A stretch of 64,000 bases of DNA from positions 62,001-126,000 of the forward strand of contig CAKXYI010000004.1 of assembly GCA_934899185.1 (NCBI GenBank), read 5' to 3'. A program made the position numbers and the translations under genes. Below the pieces are notes generated by a model. That model made no database searches. It saw nothing but the letters and a program-made list of their open reading frames with translations, and was not told where the DNA came from. Shown in pieces: positions 27,241 through 34,774 of the stretch (within the stretch, counting starts at the first letter, position 1; each line of letters begins with the position of its first letter). The stretch is from an uncultured Lachnospiraceae bacterium. Its GTDB lineage: Bacteria > Bacillota > Clostridia > Lachnospirales > Lachnospiraceae.

Positions 27241-29667
27241 ATGTTAAGAAGAAATCTATGCCAGATCGGCATGGCATTTCTCCTTGGGGTTGGATGGAAA
27301 ATATATGACAGCCTTTACTGGTGCCTAGCTTTTGTGGTCTATGTCCTGTGGCTTTTGCTGGGGCTTAGACCATATTTGTCGGTAAACACGCGAAAGGGGC
27401 GGATGCTGTTTTGTTGTATGGCATTTCTTTTGGGAAGCATCTGGGGCATGAGGGCAGTAGAAAGGCAGAAGAACATTCAGGATTTCTTGGCAGATGCAAA
27501 AGAGATCGAATTTCAAGGGGAGATCTACAAGAAGGAAAAAAAGGCGGATCAGCCAATCTATTACCTGCGGGATGTCATCCTGCAGGATCAAAAGGAGCAG
27601 ATAACTTGCTCATCTCTTATTCTTTATCCGGGATCGGATGATGAAATCATAGGAAGCATTTATATAGGAAAGGCAAGGATACAGGCATTTCGACAGGCAC
27701 GCAATGACGGCAATTTTGATGAATTGTCCTATTATGAGAGCAGTGGGATCGCCGCGAAGTTGGAAGAGACAGAAAAAATAAAAAGTATAACTCCGCGTTT
27801 TTATTTGCGTCAGGTCTTATATGATCTGCGTGGGAAGATGGCACGCTCGTATGAAAACTGGCTGCCGGGCGAGGAGAGTGGCGTCATGAAAACGCTGGCA
27901 TTGGGGGAGCGGGACGGATTGGATGCCGAGGTTAAGTCCTTATATCAGATGGCGGGGTTGTCACATGTCCTGGCTATATCGGGGCTGCATATCTCGGTCG
28001 TTGGCATGGCAATCTATCATTTTTTACGGCGCCGGGGCATAGGTTTCTTTACTTCTGGTATTCTTGCGGGGTGTCTGGTGGTATTCTATGGCATCCTTTG
28101 CGGTATGGGAAGTTCGACCAAGCGTGCCATTTTTATGTATGGGATCTATCTTCTGGCAAATGTTTTAGGGGAGGTCTATGATTCTGGCAATGCCCTTATG
28201 CTGGCAGGAATCTTTCTGGTCGTGCAAAATCCGCTTTGTATGAACAATACCGGCGTTATCTTCTCTTTTGTGGCTGTGCTTGGTGTTATTTCCTTTGCGT
28301 CGCCTCTGGTGGAAGTGGTAAAGGGGATGCGGCAGGAAGTGGAAGGTGCTGAAAAGAGGGGGCTTATGTCGCCACATCTGACAAAGATTTTGGATACTTT
28401 TGTTTTCACCATGGGCGTACAAATTTTTACCCTGCCGCTGGTGGCAAGGTTTTATTATGAAATTCCCCTATACAGTGTCTTTTTAAATCTGGTCTTGCTT
28501 CCCTTGCTGGGAATTCTGCTAGGCTGTGGACTGATTGGTGGATTGGTCGGCCTTTTTTGGCAGGAACTGGCAGGAAAGATCCTTACGGTCTGCCATCTGA
28601 TTTTGTATTTTTATGAATGGATGGCAGATCTGACCCTGTGTTTGCCGGGGGCAAGACAGATCGTGTGCACTCCGGCATGGGGCAGGATCTTTCTTTATTA
28701 TGGGCTCTTATATCTGGAACTTTTTCTGCTCAAGGGTAAAAATGGCAGGACAAAGGAAAAGAAGAAGGAAAAAGTATGGCTCAGATATGGGCAGACCCTG
28801 CTTTGCGGGCTGTTTGGACTTGTGCTTTTGTTCTGGCCGAAAAAGGCACAGGATCAGATGGTCATGCTGGATGTCGGACAGGGAGATGGCATTTATCTAC
28901 AAAGTAGTGCGGGCAATCATTTTTTTATAGATGGGGGCAGTACGGATGTGACCAGGGTCGGCACCTATCGGATCCTGCCTTTCCTAAAATATCACGGTGT
29001 CCGCAAGATAGACTACTGGTTTGTGTCCCATACGGATCTGGATCATATTAACGGCTTGCAGGAGTGCCTAGAGAGCGATTATAAGATCGAGCATCTGGTC
29101 TTTGCTAAGGCGCAAAAAGAGTGTCTGAAGGATCGGGATACCATGGAGAAACTGATACAGACGGCAAACAAGCAGGGGAGCCAGATTCTTTATATGGAAG
29201 TGGGAGATCGGCTGGTCAGCGGAGATCTCAGCCTGCAATGCGTCGGACCGACTCAGACGATCAGCAGGGATTTCGCAGGGGATGGCAATGCTATGAGTCT
29301 CTGTCTTTTATTGACTTGTGGGGATTTTCAAGGACTTTTTACCGGAGACATTGCCATGGATCAGGAAGTCTCCCTGGTGGCAGAGGTGCAAGGCGTGCTT
29401 GGAGAGGAAACGTCTCTGGACTTTTTGAAAGTGGCGCACCATGGCTCGAAGTATTCCAGCGGCGGGGACTTCTTGGATGCCTTGGCACCGGAGATTGCCC
29501 TGATCTCCTGTGGAAAAAATAACTCTTATGGGCATCCCGGCAAGGAGACTTTGGAGCGTCTGGAACATGTGATGGGAAAAGATGATATTTACATCACTAT
29601 GGATGTGGGACAAATCCGAATTTTATTCGATCAGGAAAGTAAGGCTGAAACAAAATTTGCAAAATGA
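27241..29667 (+). CDS. comEC: ComEC/Rec2 DNA internalisation protein
   Basis: An 808-residue membrane protein with the full three-part layout. An N-terminal DUF4131 with two TM segments and an OB-like part (residues about 1-190) comes first. The Competence domain with many TM segments (LSHVLAISGLHISVVGMAIY, YGILCGMGSSTKRAI) spans about 215-495. A C-terminal metallo-beta-lactamase domain contains MLDVGQGDGIYLQ, SHTDLDHINGL, GDGNAMSLCLLL, TGDI and VAHHGSKYSS. ComEC forms the channel for single-stranded DNA uptake, and the hydrolase domain may degrade the other strand. It lies 7 bp after the GerMN gene, so comEA and comEC share a transcript with a signalling module between them. Confidence 0.95.
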   Translation: MLRRNLCQIGMAFLLGVGWKIYDSLYWCLAFVVYVLWLLLGLRPYLSVNTRKGRMLFCCMAFLLGSIWGMRAVERQKNIQDFLADAKEIEFQGEIYKKEKKADQPIYYLRDVILQDQKEQITCSSLILYPGSDDEIIGSIYIGKARIQAFRQARNDGNFDELSYYESSGIAAKLEETEKIKSITPRFYLRQVLYDLRGKMARSYENWLPGEESGVMKTLALGERDGLDAEVKSLYQMAGLSHVLAISGLHISVVGMAIYHFLRRRGIGFFTSGILAGCLVVFYGILCGMGSSTKRAIFMYGIYLLANVLGEVYDSGNALMLAGIFLVVQNPLCMNNTGVIFSFVAVLGVISFASPLVEVVKGMRQEVEGAEKRGLMSPHLTKILDTFVFTMGVQIFTLPLVARFYYEIPLYSVFLNLVLLPLLGILLGCGLIGGLVGLFWQELAGKILTVCHLILYFYEWMADLTLCLPGARQIVCTPAWGRIFLYYGLLYLELFLLKGKNGRTKEKKKEKVWLRYGQTLLCGLFGLVLLFWPKKAQDQMVMLDVGQGDGIYLQSSAGNHFFIDGGSTDVTRVGTYRILPFLKYHGVRKIDYWFVSHTDLDHINGLQECLESDYKIEHLVFAKAQKECLKDRDTMEKLIQTANKQGSQILYMEVGDRLVSGDLSLQCVGPTQTISRDFAGDGNAMSLCLLLTCGDFQGLFTGDIAMDQEVSLVAEVQGVLGEETSLDFLKVAHHGSKYSSGGDFLDALAPEIALISCGKNNSYGHPGKETLERLEHVMGKDDIYITMDVGQIRILFDQESKAETKFAK

Positions 29668-29668
29668 T

Positions 29669-29695
29669 CATAAAATGGTGCTACTTTCATATATT
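29669..29695 (+). promoter_or_regulatory. Candidate sigma-E promoter of the spoIIIA operon
   Basis: CATAAAA at 29669-29675 and CATATATT at 29688-29695, with 19 bp between the two starts. This resembles the sigma-E pattern (ATA near -35, CATA at -10) and recurs with identical spacing before the SpoIIM-like gene. The predicted start falls at or just after the ATG of spoIIIAA. Confidence 0.45.
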
Positions 29696-29700
29696 AGACT

Positions 29701-30657
29701 ATGGCTGAAAAACAAATGGACGAGTTAATGAAAATATTTCCGGTAGGACTGCGGGAAATCCTGTCGCAGGTGGCATGGTATCGGGAGGATTTAGAAGAGA
29801 TCCGTATCCGCATCCAAAGACCGGTACAGTTTGTGACGTCACAGGCATCCTTTTATCTGGATCCCCGGGAAAAGTGCCTGATGACACAGGCAAAAGGCGG
29901 ACTTGCACTGGGGGAGGAAGACCTGCGGGAAATGTTGACCTATGTCTGTGAGTATTCCCGCTATGCCTATGCCCGGCAAATGCGGCAGGGATTTCTCGCC
30001 TTGGATGGCGGCATCCGTCTGGGACTTTGTGGGCAGTATATGGCAGAGGAAGACGGACGGATAGGAATGGAATATCCCATGTATTTTTCTATCCGTATTC
30101 CCCATGAGAAAAAGGGGTGTGCGGCGTGGATAGAGCCATGGCTCATAGAGGGAGAGACATTTTTACATACATTGATCCTGGCGGCACCGGGCATGGGAAA
30201 GACGACTTTTTTGCGGGATCTGGTACGGGTTCTGTCCGACCGTCCGACCTGTCGGGGACTGGCATTGATCGACGAAAGATATGAACTGGCGGCAGCCAAT
30301 CTTGGCATCCCGCAAAATGACGTGGGGCTGCATACGGATGTCTATTCCGGCTACGCCAAGGAGACGGGCTGTATGCAGGCGATCCGCACCATGGCACCGC
30401 AGATCTTGGCGGTGGACGAGATCGGTGGGAAAAAGGATCTGGAAAGTCTGGTTTATGCCATGCACTGTGGGGTGGGCGTTCTTGCAACTATGCATGCCGG
30501 AAGCCTTTTGGAGTATCAGCAGAAAAGAGAGGGGGAACCGTTGTTGGAAAAATGCCATTTCAAGCGCCTGCTCTGGATCGATAAAAAGTCCGGCAAACGG
30601 CAGTTTTTCTTGTATGATGAAGCGGGGATACTTTTATGTGTAAAGGAATCGGCATAG
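29701..30657 (+). CDS. spoIIIAA: Stage III sporulation protein AA (ATPase)
   Basis: A 318-residue cytoplasmic secretion-type ATPase of the mother-cell side of the SpoIIIA-SpoIIQ channel. Walker A is AAPGMGKTTFLRD (162-174), Walker B ILAVDEIGG near 240, and VLATMHAGSLLEY is a conserved later motif. The N-terminal part carries EIRIRIQRPVQF and RQGFLALDGGIRLG. No Shine-Dalgarno sequence precedes the ATG at 29701, and Met codons 6 and 10 lack one too, so the start is uncertain by a few codons. It overlaps spoIIIAB by 22 bp. Confidence 0.93.
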   Translation: MAEKQMDELMKIFPVGLREILSQVAWYREDLEEIRIRIQRPVQFVTSQASFYLDPREKCLMTQAKGGLALGEEDLREMLTYVCEYSRYAYARQMRQGFLALDGGIRLGLCGQYMAEEDGRIGMEYPMYFSIRIPHEKKGCAAWIEPWLIEGETFLHTLILAAPGMGKTTFLRDLVRVLSDRPTCRGLALIDERYELAAANLGIPQNDVGLHTDVYSGYAKETGCMQAIRTMAPQILAVDEIGGKKDLESLVYAMHCGVGVLATMHAGSLLEYQQKREGEPLLEKCHFKRLLWIDKKSGKRQFFLYDEAGILLCVKESA

Positions 30658-31151
30658 CCATCTTTCTTTTTGGTGGGGCGGGACTTTTGCTACAGCAGTG
30701 GTATAATTCCCAGCAAAGATGGTGCTTTTTACAGGAAATGCAGGCAAGTCTGCTTCGGATGCGGCAGGCGGTAGCCCAGAGAAACCTGCCCATGCATGCC
30801 GTCCTAAGGCAGGAATGTGAGCACGGCTTTCCTGGTTTATCCGATTACTTTGCGGCAGTGCTAAGGGAAATGCAGAAGCATAAAAAAGAAGATATGGAAC
30901 CGGCGCTCTGGCAAGAAATGACACCGGATATGCGAAGGATTACGAAAGAGGAGGAAAGACGTCTGTTTGTACAGGCTCTTTGCTCCTTATTTTCTGCCTG
31001 CCTGCCCGGACAGGCGGAGGAATTTGGCATTTATTACGATTCTTTTGCAAGATTACTGGAAAAGGAACAACAAACAAAAAAAGAAAGGGGAAAGGTGACG
31101 GCGGCTACGACCGGGATGGGACTCATGCTGGTTCTGGTGCTGTTACTGTAA
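30636..31151 (+). CDS. spoIIIAB: Stage III sporulation protein AB
   Basis: 171 residues, with one N-terminal TM segment (IGIAIFLFGGAGLLL), a helical middle part (LLRMRQAVAQRNLPMHAVL) and a C-terminal TM segment (GMGLMLVLVLLL). The arrangement is like GspF-type platform proteins and typical of SpoIIIAB. Recognition rests on the layout and on its place between spoIIIAA and spoIIIAC more than on strong motifs. GGGGA lies about 8 bases before the start inside spoIIIAA. Confidence 0.88.
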   Translation: MCKGIGIAIFLFGGAGLLLQQWYNSQQRWCFLQEMQASLLRMRQAVAQRNLPMHAVLRQECEHGFPGLSDYFAAVLREMQKHKKEDMEPALWQEMTPDMRRITKEEERRLFVQALCSLFSACLPGQAEEFGIYYDSFARLLEKEQQTKKERGKVTAATTGMGLMLVLVLLL

Positions 31152-31155
31152 GGAT

Positions 31156-31350
31156 ATGCCCATTGAACTCTTATTTAAAATTGCAGCAGTTGGTATTATC
31201 GTGACCATTTTAAATCAGGTCTTAAAGCACAGTGGCAGGGACGAACAGGCTTTTTTTATCTCGTTGGGCGGACTTCTGGTCGTTTTGTTTTGGGTCGTGC
31301 CTTACATTTTAGATCTCTTTGAGATGATGCAAAAATTATTTGATCTTTAG
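31156..31350 (+). CDS. spoIIIAC: Stage III sporulation protein AC
   Basis: A 64-residue protein of two TM helices: LLFKIAAVGIIVTILNQVLKHSGRDEQAF, then ISLGGLLVVLFWVVPYILDLF. The KHSGRDEQA loop is characteristic of SpoIIIAC. It is a small integral component of the engulfment channel. Only 4 bp separate it from spoIIIAB, and AAGGA sits very close to the ATG. Confidence 0.93.
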   Translation: MPIELLFKIAAVGIIVTILNQVLKHSGRDEQAFFISLGGLLVVLFWVVPYILDLFEMMQKLFDL

Positions 31351-31361
31351 GAGGCGGTACT

Positions 31362-31739
31362 TTGATAGGTGTTGCGGTGGCTGGCATTGTGACGGTTTTG
31401 CTGGCACTTTTGTTCCGGCAGCAGAAACCGGAATTTGCTATGATGCTTTCCTTGGCTTGTTGTCTTTTTATCTTTTTCTGTGTGCTGGCAAAGATCAAGG
31501 ATGTTATGGATTACATACAGAGTCTTGCAGATCTCATCCATTTGGATGCCCTGTATATGGGTGTGATCTTAAAAATGATCGGCATTACTTATATTTCTGA
31601 GTTTACATCTGCCATCTGCAAAGATGCGGGCTATGCAAGCATTGCCGGGCAGATCCAGGTTTTGGCGAAGTTGTCGATCTTAGCCTTGGGGATGCCGGTT
31701 CTGATGGCATTTTTATCAACGGTGGAGGCATTTTTATGA
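31362..31739 (+). CDS. spoIIIAD: Stage III sporulation protein AD
   Basis: A 125-residue membrane protein related to SpoIIIAC, with four predicted TM segments. It contains LRQQKPEFA-like FRQQKPEFAMMLSLACC and ILKMIGITYISEFTSAICKDAGYASIAGQI, the most conserved motif of the family. The start is a TTG with GGAGG upstream (GGAGGCGGTACT then TTG). It overlaps spoIIIAE by 4 bp. Confidence 0.93.
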   Translation: MIGVAVAGIVTVLLALLFRQQKPEFAMMLSLACCLFIFFCVLAKIKDVMDYIQSLADLIHLDALYMGVILKMIGITYISEFTSAICKDAGYASIAGQIQVLAKLSILALGMPVLMAFLSTVEAFL

Positions 31740-32797
31740 CGGAAGGAAGCGCAGTGGATCACCTGTTTTCTTCATTGGACTTAAGTGGTATTGAAGATGC
31801 CTTACAGGGCAGTGACGGATGGGGAAACTTGCAGTTTGGGCAAATTGTAGAAAAACTGATCTCGGGGGAGTATGACATCAGTCAGGGCTTGGGACAGATG
31901 ATCTGGCAGTTCTTTTGGGGCGAGTGGGAGACTAACCGAAAGTATCTGATCTATATCCTACTTTTGACGATCGCCTTTTCTCTTTTGAAAAATTTTGCCC
32001 AGGTCTTTGAACAGTCCTACATATCAAATGTCTGCTTTTTGCTGGTCTATGCACTTTTGATGGTGTTGTTGATGAAGTCAGTACTGCTATTGGATCAGGT
32101 CGTGCAGCAGACCATAGCGGTGGTGCTGGATTTTATGACGGCATTTGTCCCCGTCTTCGCAACGACCGTCGTGGTGGCGGGTGGGGACGCAACGGCTATG
32201 GGATTTTATGAACTGGGCTTTCTCGTGGTCTATCTGGTGCAGTGGATTCTAGCGGACGGTCTGGTGCCCTTGATCCGCATATATGTTGTCATGGGGCTTT
32301 TGAATTATGTTATGGAGGAAGGAAGATTTTCCAAACTGACGGATCTTTTGGAAAATATGGTTTCCTGGGCCCTCAAGATCTTAACATCCGTGGTTCTTGG
32401 GCTAAATATCATCAAGAATGCCATTGCTCCGGTCACGGATACCTTTGCCAGACAGACACTGAGAAAATCGCTGGCATTTGTGCCGGGGATCGGTTCGACC
32501 TTGTCAGCGGCATCTGATCTTTTTCTGGCGGCAAGTGATGTTATACGCAGCGGTATTGGGGCGGCGGCACTGGTTGTTCTTGTGATACTGATTGCCGTGC
32601 CTCTATCCAAAGTGGGGATTATGACATTTTTTTACCGGGTTCTGGCGGCATTTGTGGAGCCGGTGGCAGATAAAAGGATTAGCAATGCTATACTTGTGGC
32701 GGCAAAGGGAGGCAGTATGCTTTTTAAACTGCTGACCAACTGTGCCATACTGATCTTTATCACGGTGGCAATGACGACATTGATAGGAGGCAGATGA
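31736..32797 (+). CDS. spoIIIAE: Stage III sporulation protein AE
   Basis: 353 residues with a hydrophilic N-terminal part and about seven TM segments from residue 75 on (YLIYILLLTIAFSLL, ISNVCFLLVYALLMVLLMKSV). Conserved family stretches include FVPVFATTVVVAGG, ADGLVPLIRIYVVMGL and VGIMTFFYRVLAAFVEPVADKRIS. No N-terminal signal peptide is obvious, unlike the longer Bacillus protein. It is translationally coupled to spoIIIAD and is followed by spoIIIAF after 1 bp. Confidence 0.93.
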   Translation: MTEGSAVDHLFSSLDLSGIEDALQGSDGWGNLQFGQIVEKLISGEYDISQGLGQMIWQFFWGEWETNRKYLIYILLLTIAFSLLKNFAQVFEQSYISNVCFLLVYALLMVLLMKSVLLLDQVVQQTIAVVLDFMTAFVPVFATTVVVAGGDATAMGFYELGFLVVYLVQWILADGLVPLIRIYVVMGLLNYVMEEGRFSKLTDLLENMVSWALKILTSVVLGLNIIKNAIAPVTDTFARQTLRKSLAFVPGIGSTLSAASDLFLAASDVIRSGIGAAALVVLVILIAVPLSKVGIMTFFYRVLAAFVEPVADKRISNAILVAAKGGSMLFKLLTNCAILIFITVAMTTLIGGR

Positions 32798-32798
32798 T

Positions 32799-33092
32799 GT
32801 GATCGCGTGGATCAAGGCGTATATTTCTCTTTTTCTAGTCTTTGCCATATTTTTGTACCTGCTCCCCTCCGGGCAGTATCGCAGATATCTGCGTTTTTTT
32901 CTGGAGATGGTCTTGGTGCTCTTTTGTCTGACATCCATTTTAGGAATCGGAAAAAAAGATTACGAAAAGCAGTGGAATCAGACATTTTCCCAGTATTATG
33001 CGCAGTGGGAGCAAAGAAAAAAGGAAGCCGAGGACTACTCCTATTTGGATCAGAATTATATAGATGCAATTGTAAATGGGCAGGAGGAATGA
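32799..33092 (+). CDS. spoIIIAF: Stage III sporulation protein AF, short form
   Basis: A 97-residue protein with two N-terminal TM helices (IKAYISLFLVFAIFLYLLP and RFFLEMVLVLFCLTSILGI), then a charged helix (QWEQRKKEAEDYSYLDQNYID). Bacillus SpoIIIAF is about twice as long and carries a C-terminal ring-building-motif domain; that part is absent here. The start is GTG with AGGAGG 8 bases upstream. Its stop overlaps the spoIIIAG start. Confidence 0.85.
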   Translation: MIAWIKAYISLFLVFAIFLYLLPSGQYRRYLRFFLEMVLVLFCLTSILGIGKKDYEKQWNQTFSQYYAQWEQRKKEAEDYSYLDQNYIDAIVNGQEE

Positions 33093-33646
33093 TGAAAAAC
33101 TGGAAGAATTTGGCAGAGAAAATGCTAAAGAATATGGATCGGCAAAAATGGATCGTATGTATTTTGATCGGTGTCTTGCTCTTGGTCATAGCTATACCGG
33201 TTGATTCCAAGAAGCAAGATGGCGGAACGCAAGAGACAATACAGACCAAGGAAACGGAAAGTTCTTCTTATGTGGAGCAGATGGAGAGAGAACTGGAAGA
33301 CTTGCTGAGGCAGATGGATGGCGTAGGAGCGGTCCGAGTCATGATCACCTTGGAAGACCAGGGAGAGAATGTCGTGGCACAGGACATCAGCAGCCAGTCA
33401 TCCACGACCAAAGAGGGGGAGGCAACCAAAGAGGAGATGAGTTCTGACCGCACGACTGTGCTTTCACAGGATGCACCCTATGAGACCAAGACCATAGAAC
33501 CGAAGATCCGTGGAGTCTGCGTGGTGGCGGAGGGAGCATCGGACGATCGGACAAAAGTGGCAATCTATGAGGCGATTCAAGCATTATTTTCTGTGGACGC
33601 ACATAAGATATCAATAGTAGAAATGGGATCACAGGAGGGAAAATGA
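33092..33646 (+). CDS. spoIIIAG: Stage III sporulation protein AG
   Basis: 184 residues: a cytoplasmic N-terminus, TM helix WIVCILIGVLLLVIAIPV near 22-40, a polar linker, then the ring-building-motif domain with YVEQMERELEDLLRQMDGVGAVRVMITLED and IRGVCVVAEGASDDRTKVAIYEAIQALFSVDAHKI. SpoIIIAG forms the large ring between mother cell and forespore. The start overlaps the spoIIIAF stop, with AGGAGG a few bases upstream. It overlaps spoIIIAH by 4 bp. Confidence 0.93.
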   Translation: MKNWKNLAEKMLKNMDRQKWIVCILIGVLLLVIAIPVDSKKQDGGTQETIQTKETESSSYVEQMERELEDLLRQMDGVGAVRVMITLEDQGENVVAQDISSQSSTTKEGEATKEEMSSDRTTVLSQDAPYETKTIEPKIRGVCVVAEGASDDRTKVAIYEAIQALFSVDAHKISIVEMGSQEGK

Positions 33647-34263
33647 AACGTATATTCCGAAAAAATCAGATCGTGGTAGCAGCCTTGGCACTTCTCATTG
33701 CCGGAGCCGGTTATCTCAATTATACATATGAAAATGATGAAAAAGATATTGCGACCATGGCGGCAAAGGACAGCAAGGAGGAAAAGGCAAAAGATACGGA
33801 GGCAACGGCATCTTTGAGTGAGGAAGAGATCTTGACCGATACGGAGGTGAGTAGTGATGATATGGGGGATGACAGTGCAGGGGAGACTGTGCTAACGGAC
33901 AGTACCAATGTGCAGGTGTCAAAGGCGGCAAGCCTTAAGATGGATCGTGAGCAGACAAGGGCAGCCAGCAAGGCGACACTGATGGAAGTAGTCAATAATG
34001 CTGCCCTGACGGACGTGGAAAAGAAGGCGGCCGTAGAAGAATTGGCGGCCCTCACTCAAGTGGCAGAAAAGGAAGCTGCCTGTGAGATGATGCTGGCGTC
34101 TAAGGGCTTTGAGGAAGCCGTGGTCTCTATCGCAGGAGAAAATGCAGATGTTATTTTAAATGCCAGCCAAGTGACCGATGCGCAGCGGGCGCAGGTGGAA
34201 GATGTTGTCAACCGTAAGGCTGGCATTGCACCGGACCATATCGTGATCTCGACCATGAACTAA
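33643..34263 (+). CDS. spoIIIAH: Stage III sporulation protein AH
   Basis: 206 residues: an N-terminal TM helix (QIVVAALALLIAGAGYLNY), an acidic Ser/Thr/Asp-rich linker (residues 35-85), then the YscJ/FliF-like domain (MDREQTRAASKATLMEVVNN, VEKKAAVEELAALTQVAEKEAACEMMLASKGFEEAVVSI, HIVISTMN). It binds SpoIIQ across the intermembrane space in sporulating cells. It is the last gene of the operon. Its stop codon is directly followed by the giant inverted repeat. Confidence 0.93.
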   Translation: MKRIFRKNQIVVAALALLIAGAGYLNYTYENDEKDIATMAAKDSKEEKAKDTEATASLSEEEILTDTEVSSDDMGDDSAGETVLTDSTNVQVSKAASLKMDREQTRAASKATLMEVVNNAALTDVEKKAAVEELAALTQVAEKEAACEMMLASKGFEEAVVSIAGENADVILNASQVTDAQRAQVEDVVNRKAGIAPDHIVISTMN

Positions 34264-34661
34264 GAAGGCATCCACAAGGCGCAGGGAAGCAGGTGGTAGG
34301 GGCAGGAGGCAGGCAAGCCCGTATAGGGAATCTGTCGCAGAACAGGGAGTCTCTATGTAAGAAAGCATTGCTTGCACAGATAAAAACTGTCTTTGCAAAG
34401 TTAGACAGTCGCCTAGGATGATGTTCGCCTATGACAGATATGAATGCAAAACGCATTAGAGTCTCTTATGTGTGGCGCTCTGAATATCTGTCATAGGCGG
34501 ACACATCCTGTCGCCCGTCGAAGCTGTGCAAGAGACAGTTTACGGCAAGCAAACACTTCCTTACAGAGACTCTCCTAACCTGCTCCAAAGATTCCCTATA
34601 CGGGCGTGCCTGCCTCCTACCTCCTATCGTCTCTCCCTTGCGTCCTGCGGATGTCCGACGT
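34264..34661. repeat. Giant imperfect inverted repeat (about 400 bp foldback)
   Basis: This non-coding gap is almost one long foldback. From the tip outward, CGCCTATGACAGATAT (34426-34441) pairs perfectly with ATATCTGTCATAGGCG (34484-34499). AGGATG-TGT pairs with ACACATCCT. GCTTGC plus AAACTGTCT plus TTGCA on the left have partners in TGCAAGAGACAGTTT and GCAAGC on the right. AGTCTCT-TGTAAG pairs with CTTACAGAGACT. The segment AGGAGGCAGGC-AGCCCGTATAGGGAATCT (34304-34333) pairs with 34590-34618 apart from one or two positions. Weaker pairing continues to both ends. The 42-nt tip contains AATGC-AAAAC-GCATT. Neither strand has a convincing gene. Confidence 0.85.
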
Positions 34662-34665
34662 AGAC

Positions 34666-34695
34666 TTGACAAGGAATGTAAATGTAAGATAAACT
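34666..34695 (+). promoter_or_regulatory. Promoter of prfC
   Basis: TTGACA at 34666-34671, an 18-bp spacer and TAAACT at 34690-34695, just outside the foldback. The leader contains a small hairpin CCCGG-CAATA-CCGGG at 34733-34747. Confidence 0.55.
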
Positions 34696-34774
34696 GAATT
34701 AGTTTGAGATAAGATATAGATAGTATATGGATCCCGGCAATACCGGGAGCGCAGGATAAATGGAGGAACATACT

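Noticed and set aside
31362..31739. Frameshift or damaged gene at spoIIIAD because it lacks an ATG
   Set aside because: A TTG start with a well-placed GGAGG gives a full-length protein, and the operon is intact.
34264..34759. Small coding sequence in the foldback region
   Set aside because: The frames present are short, on the strand opposite to neighbours, change with the inverted-repeat arms and have no start signals.
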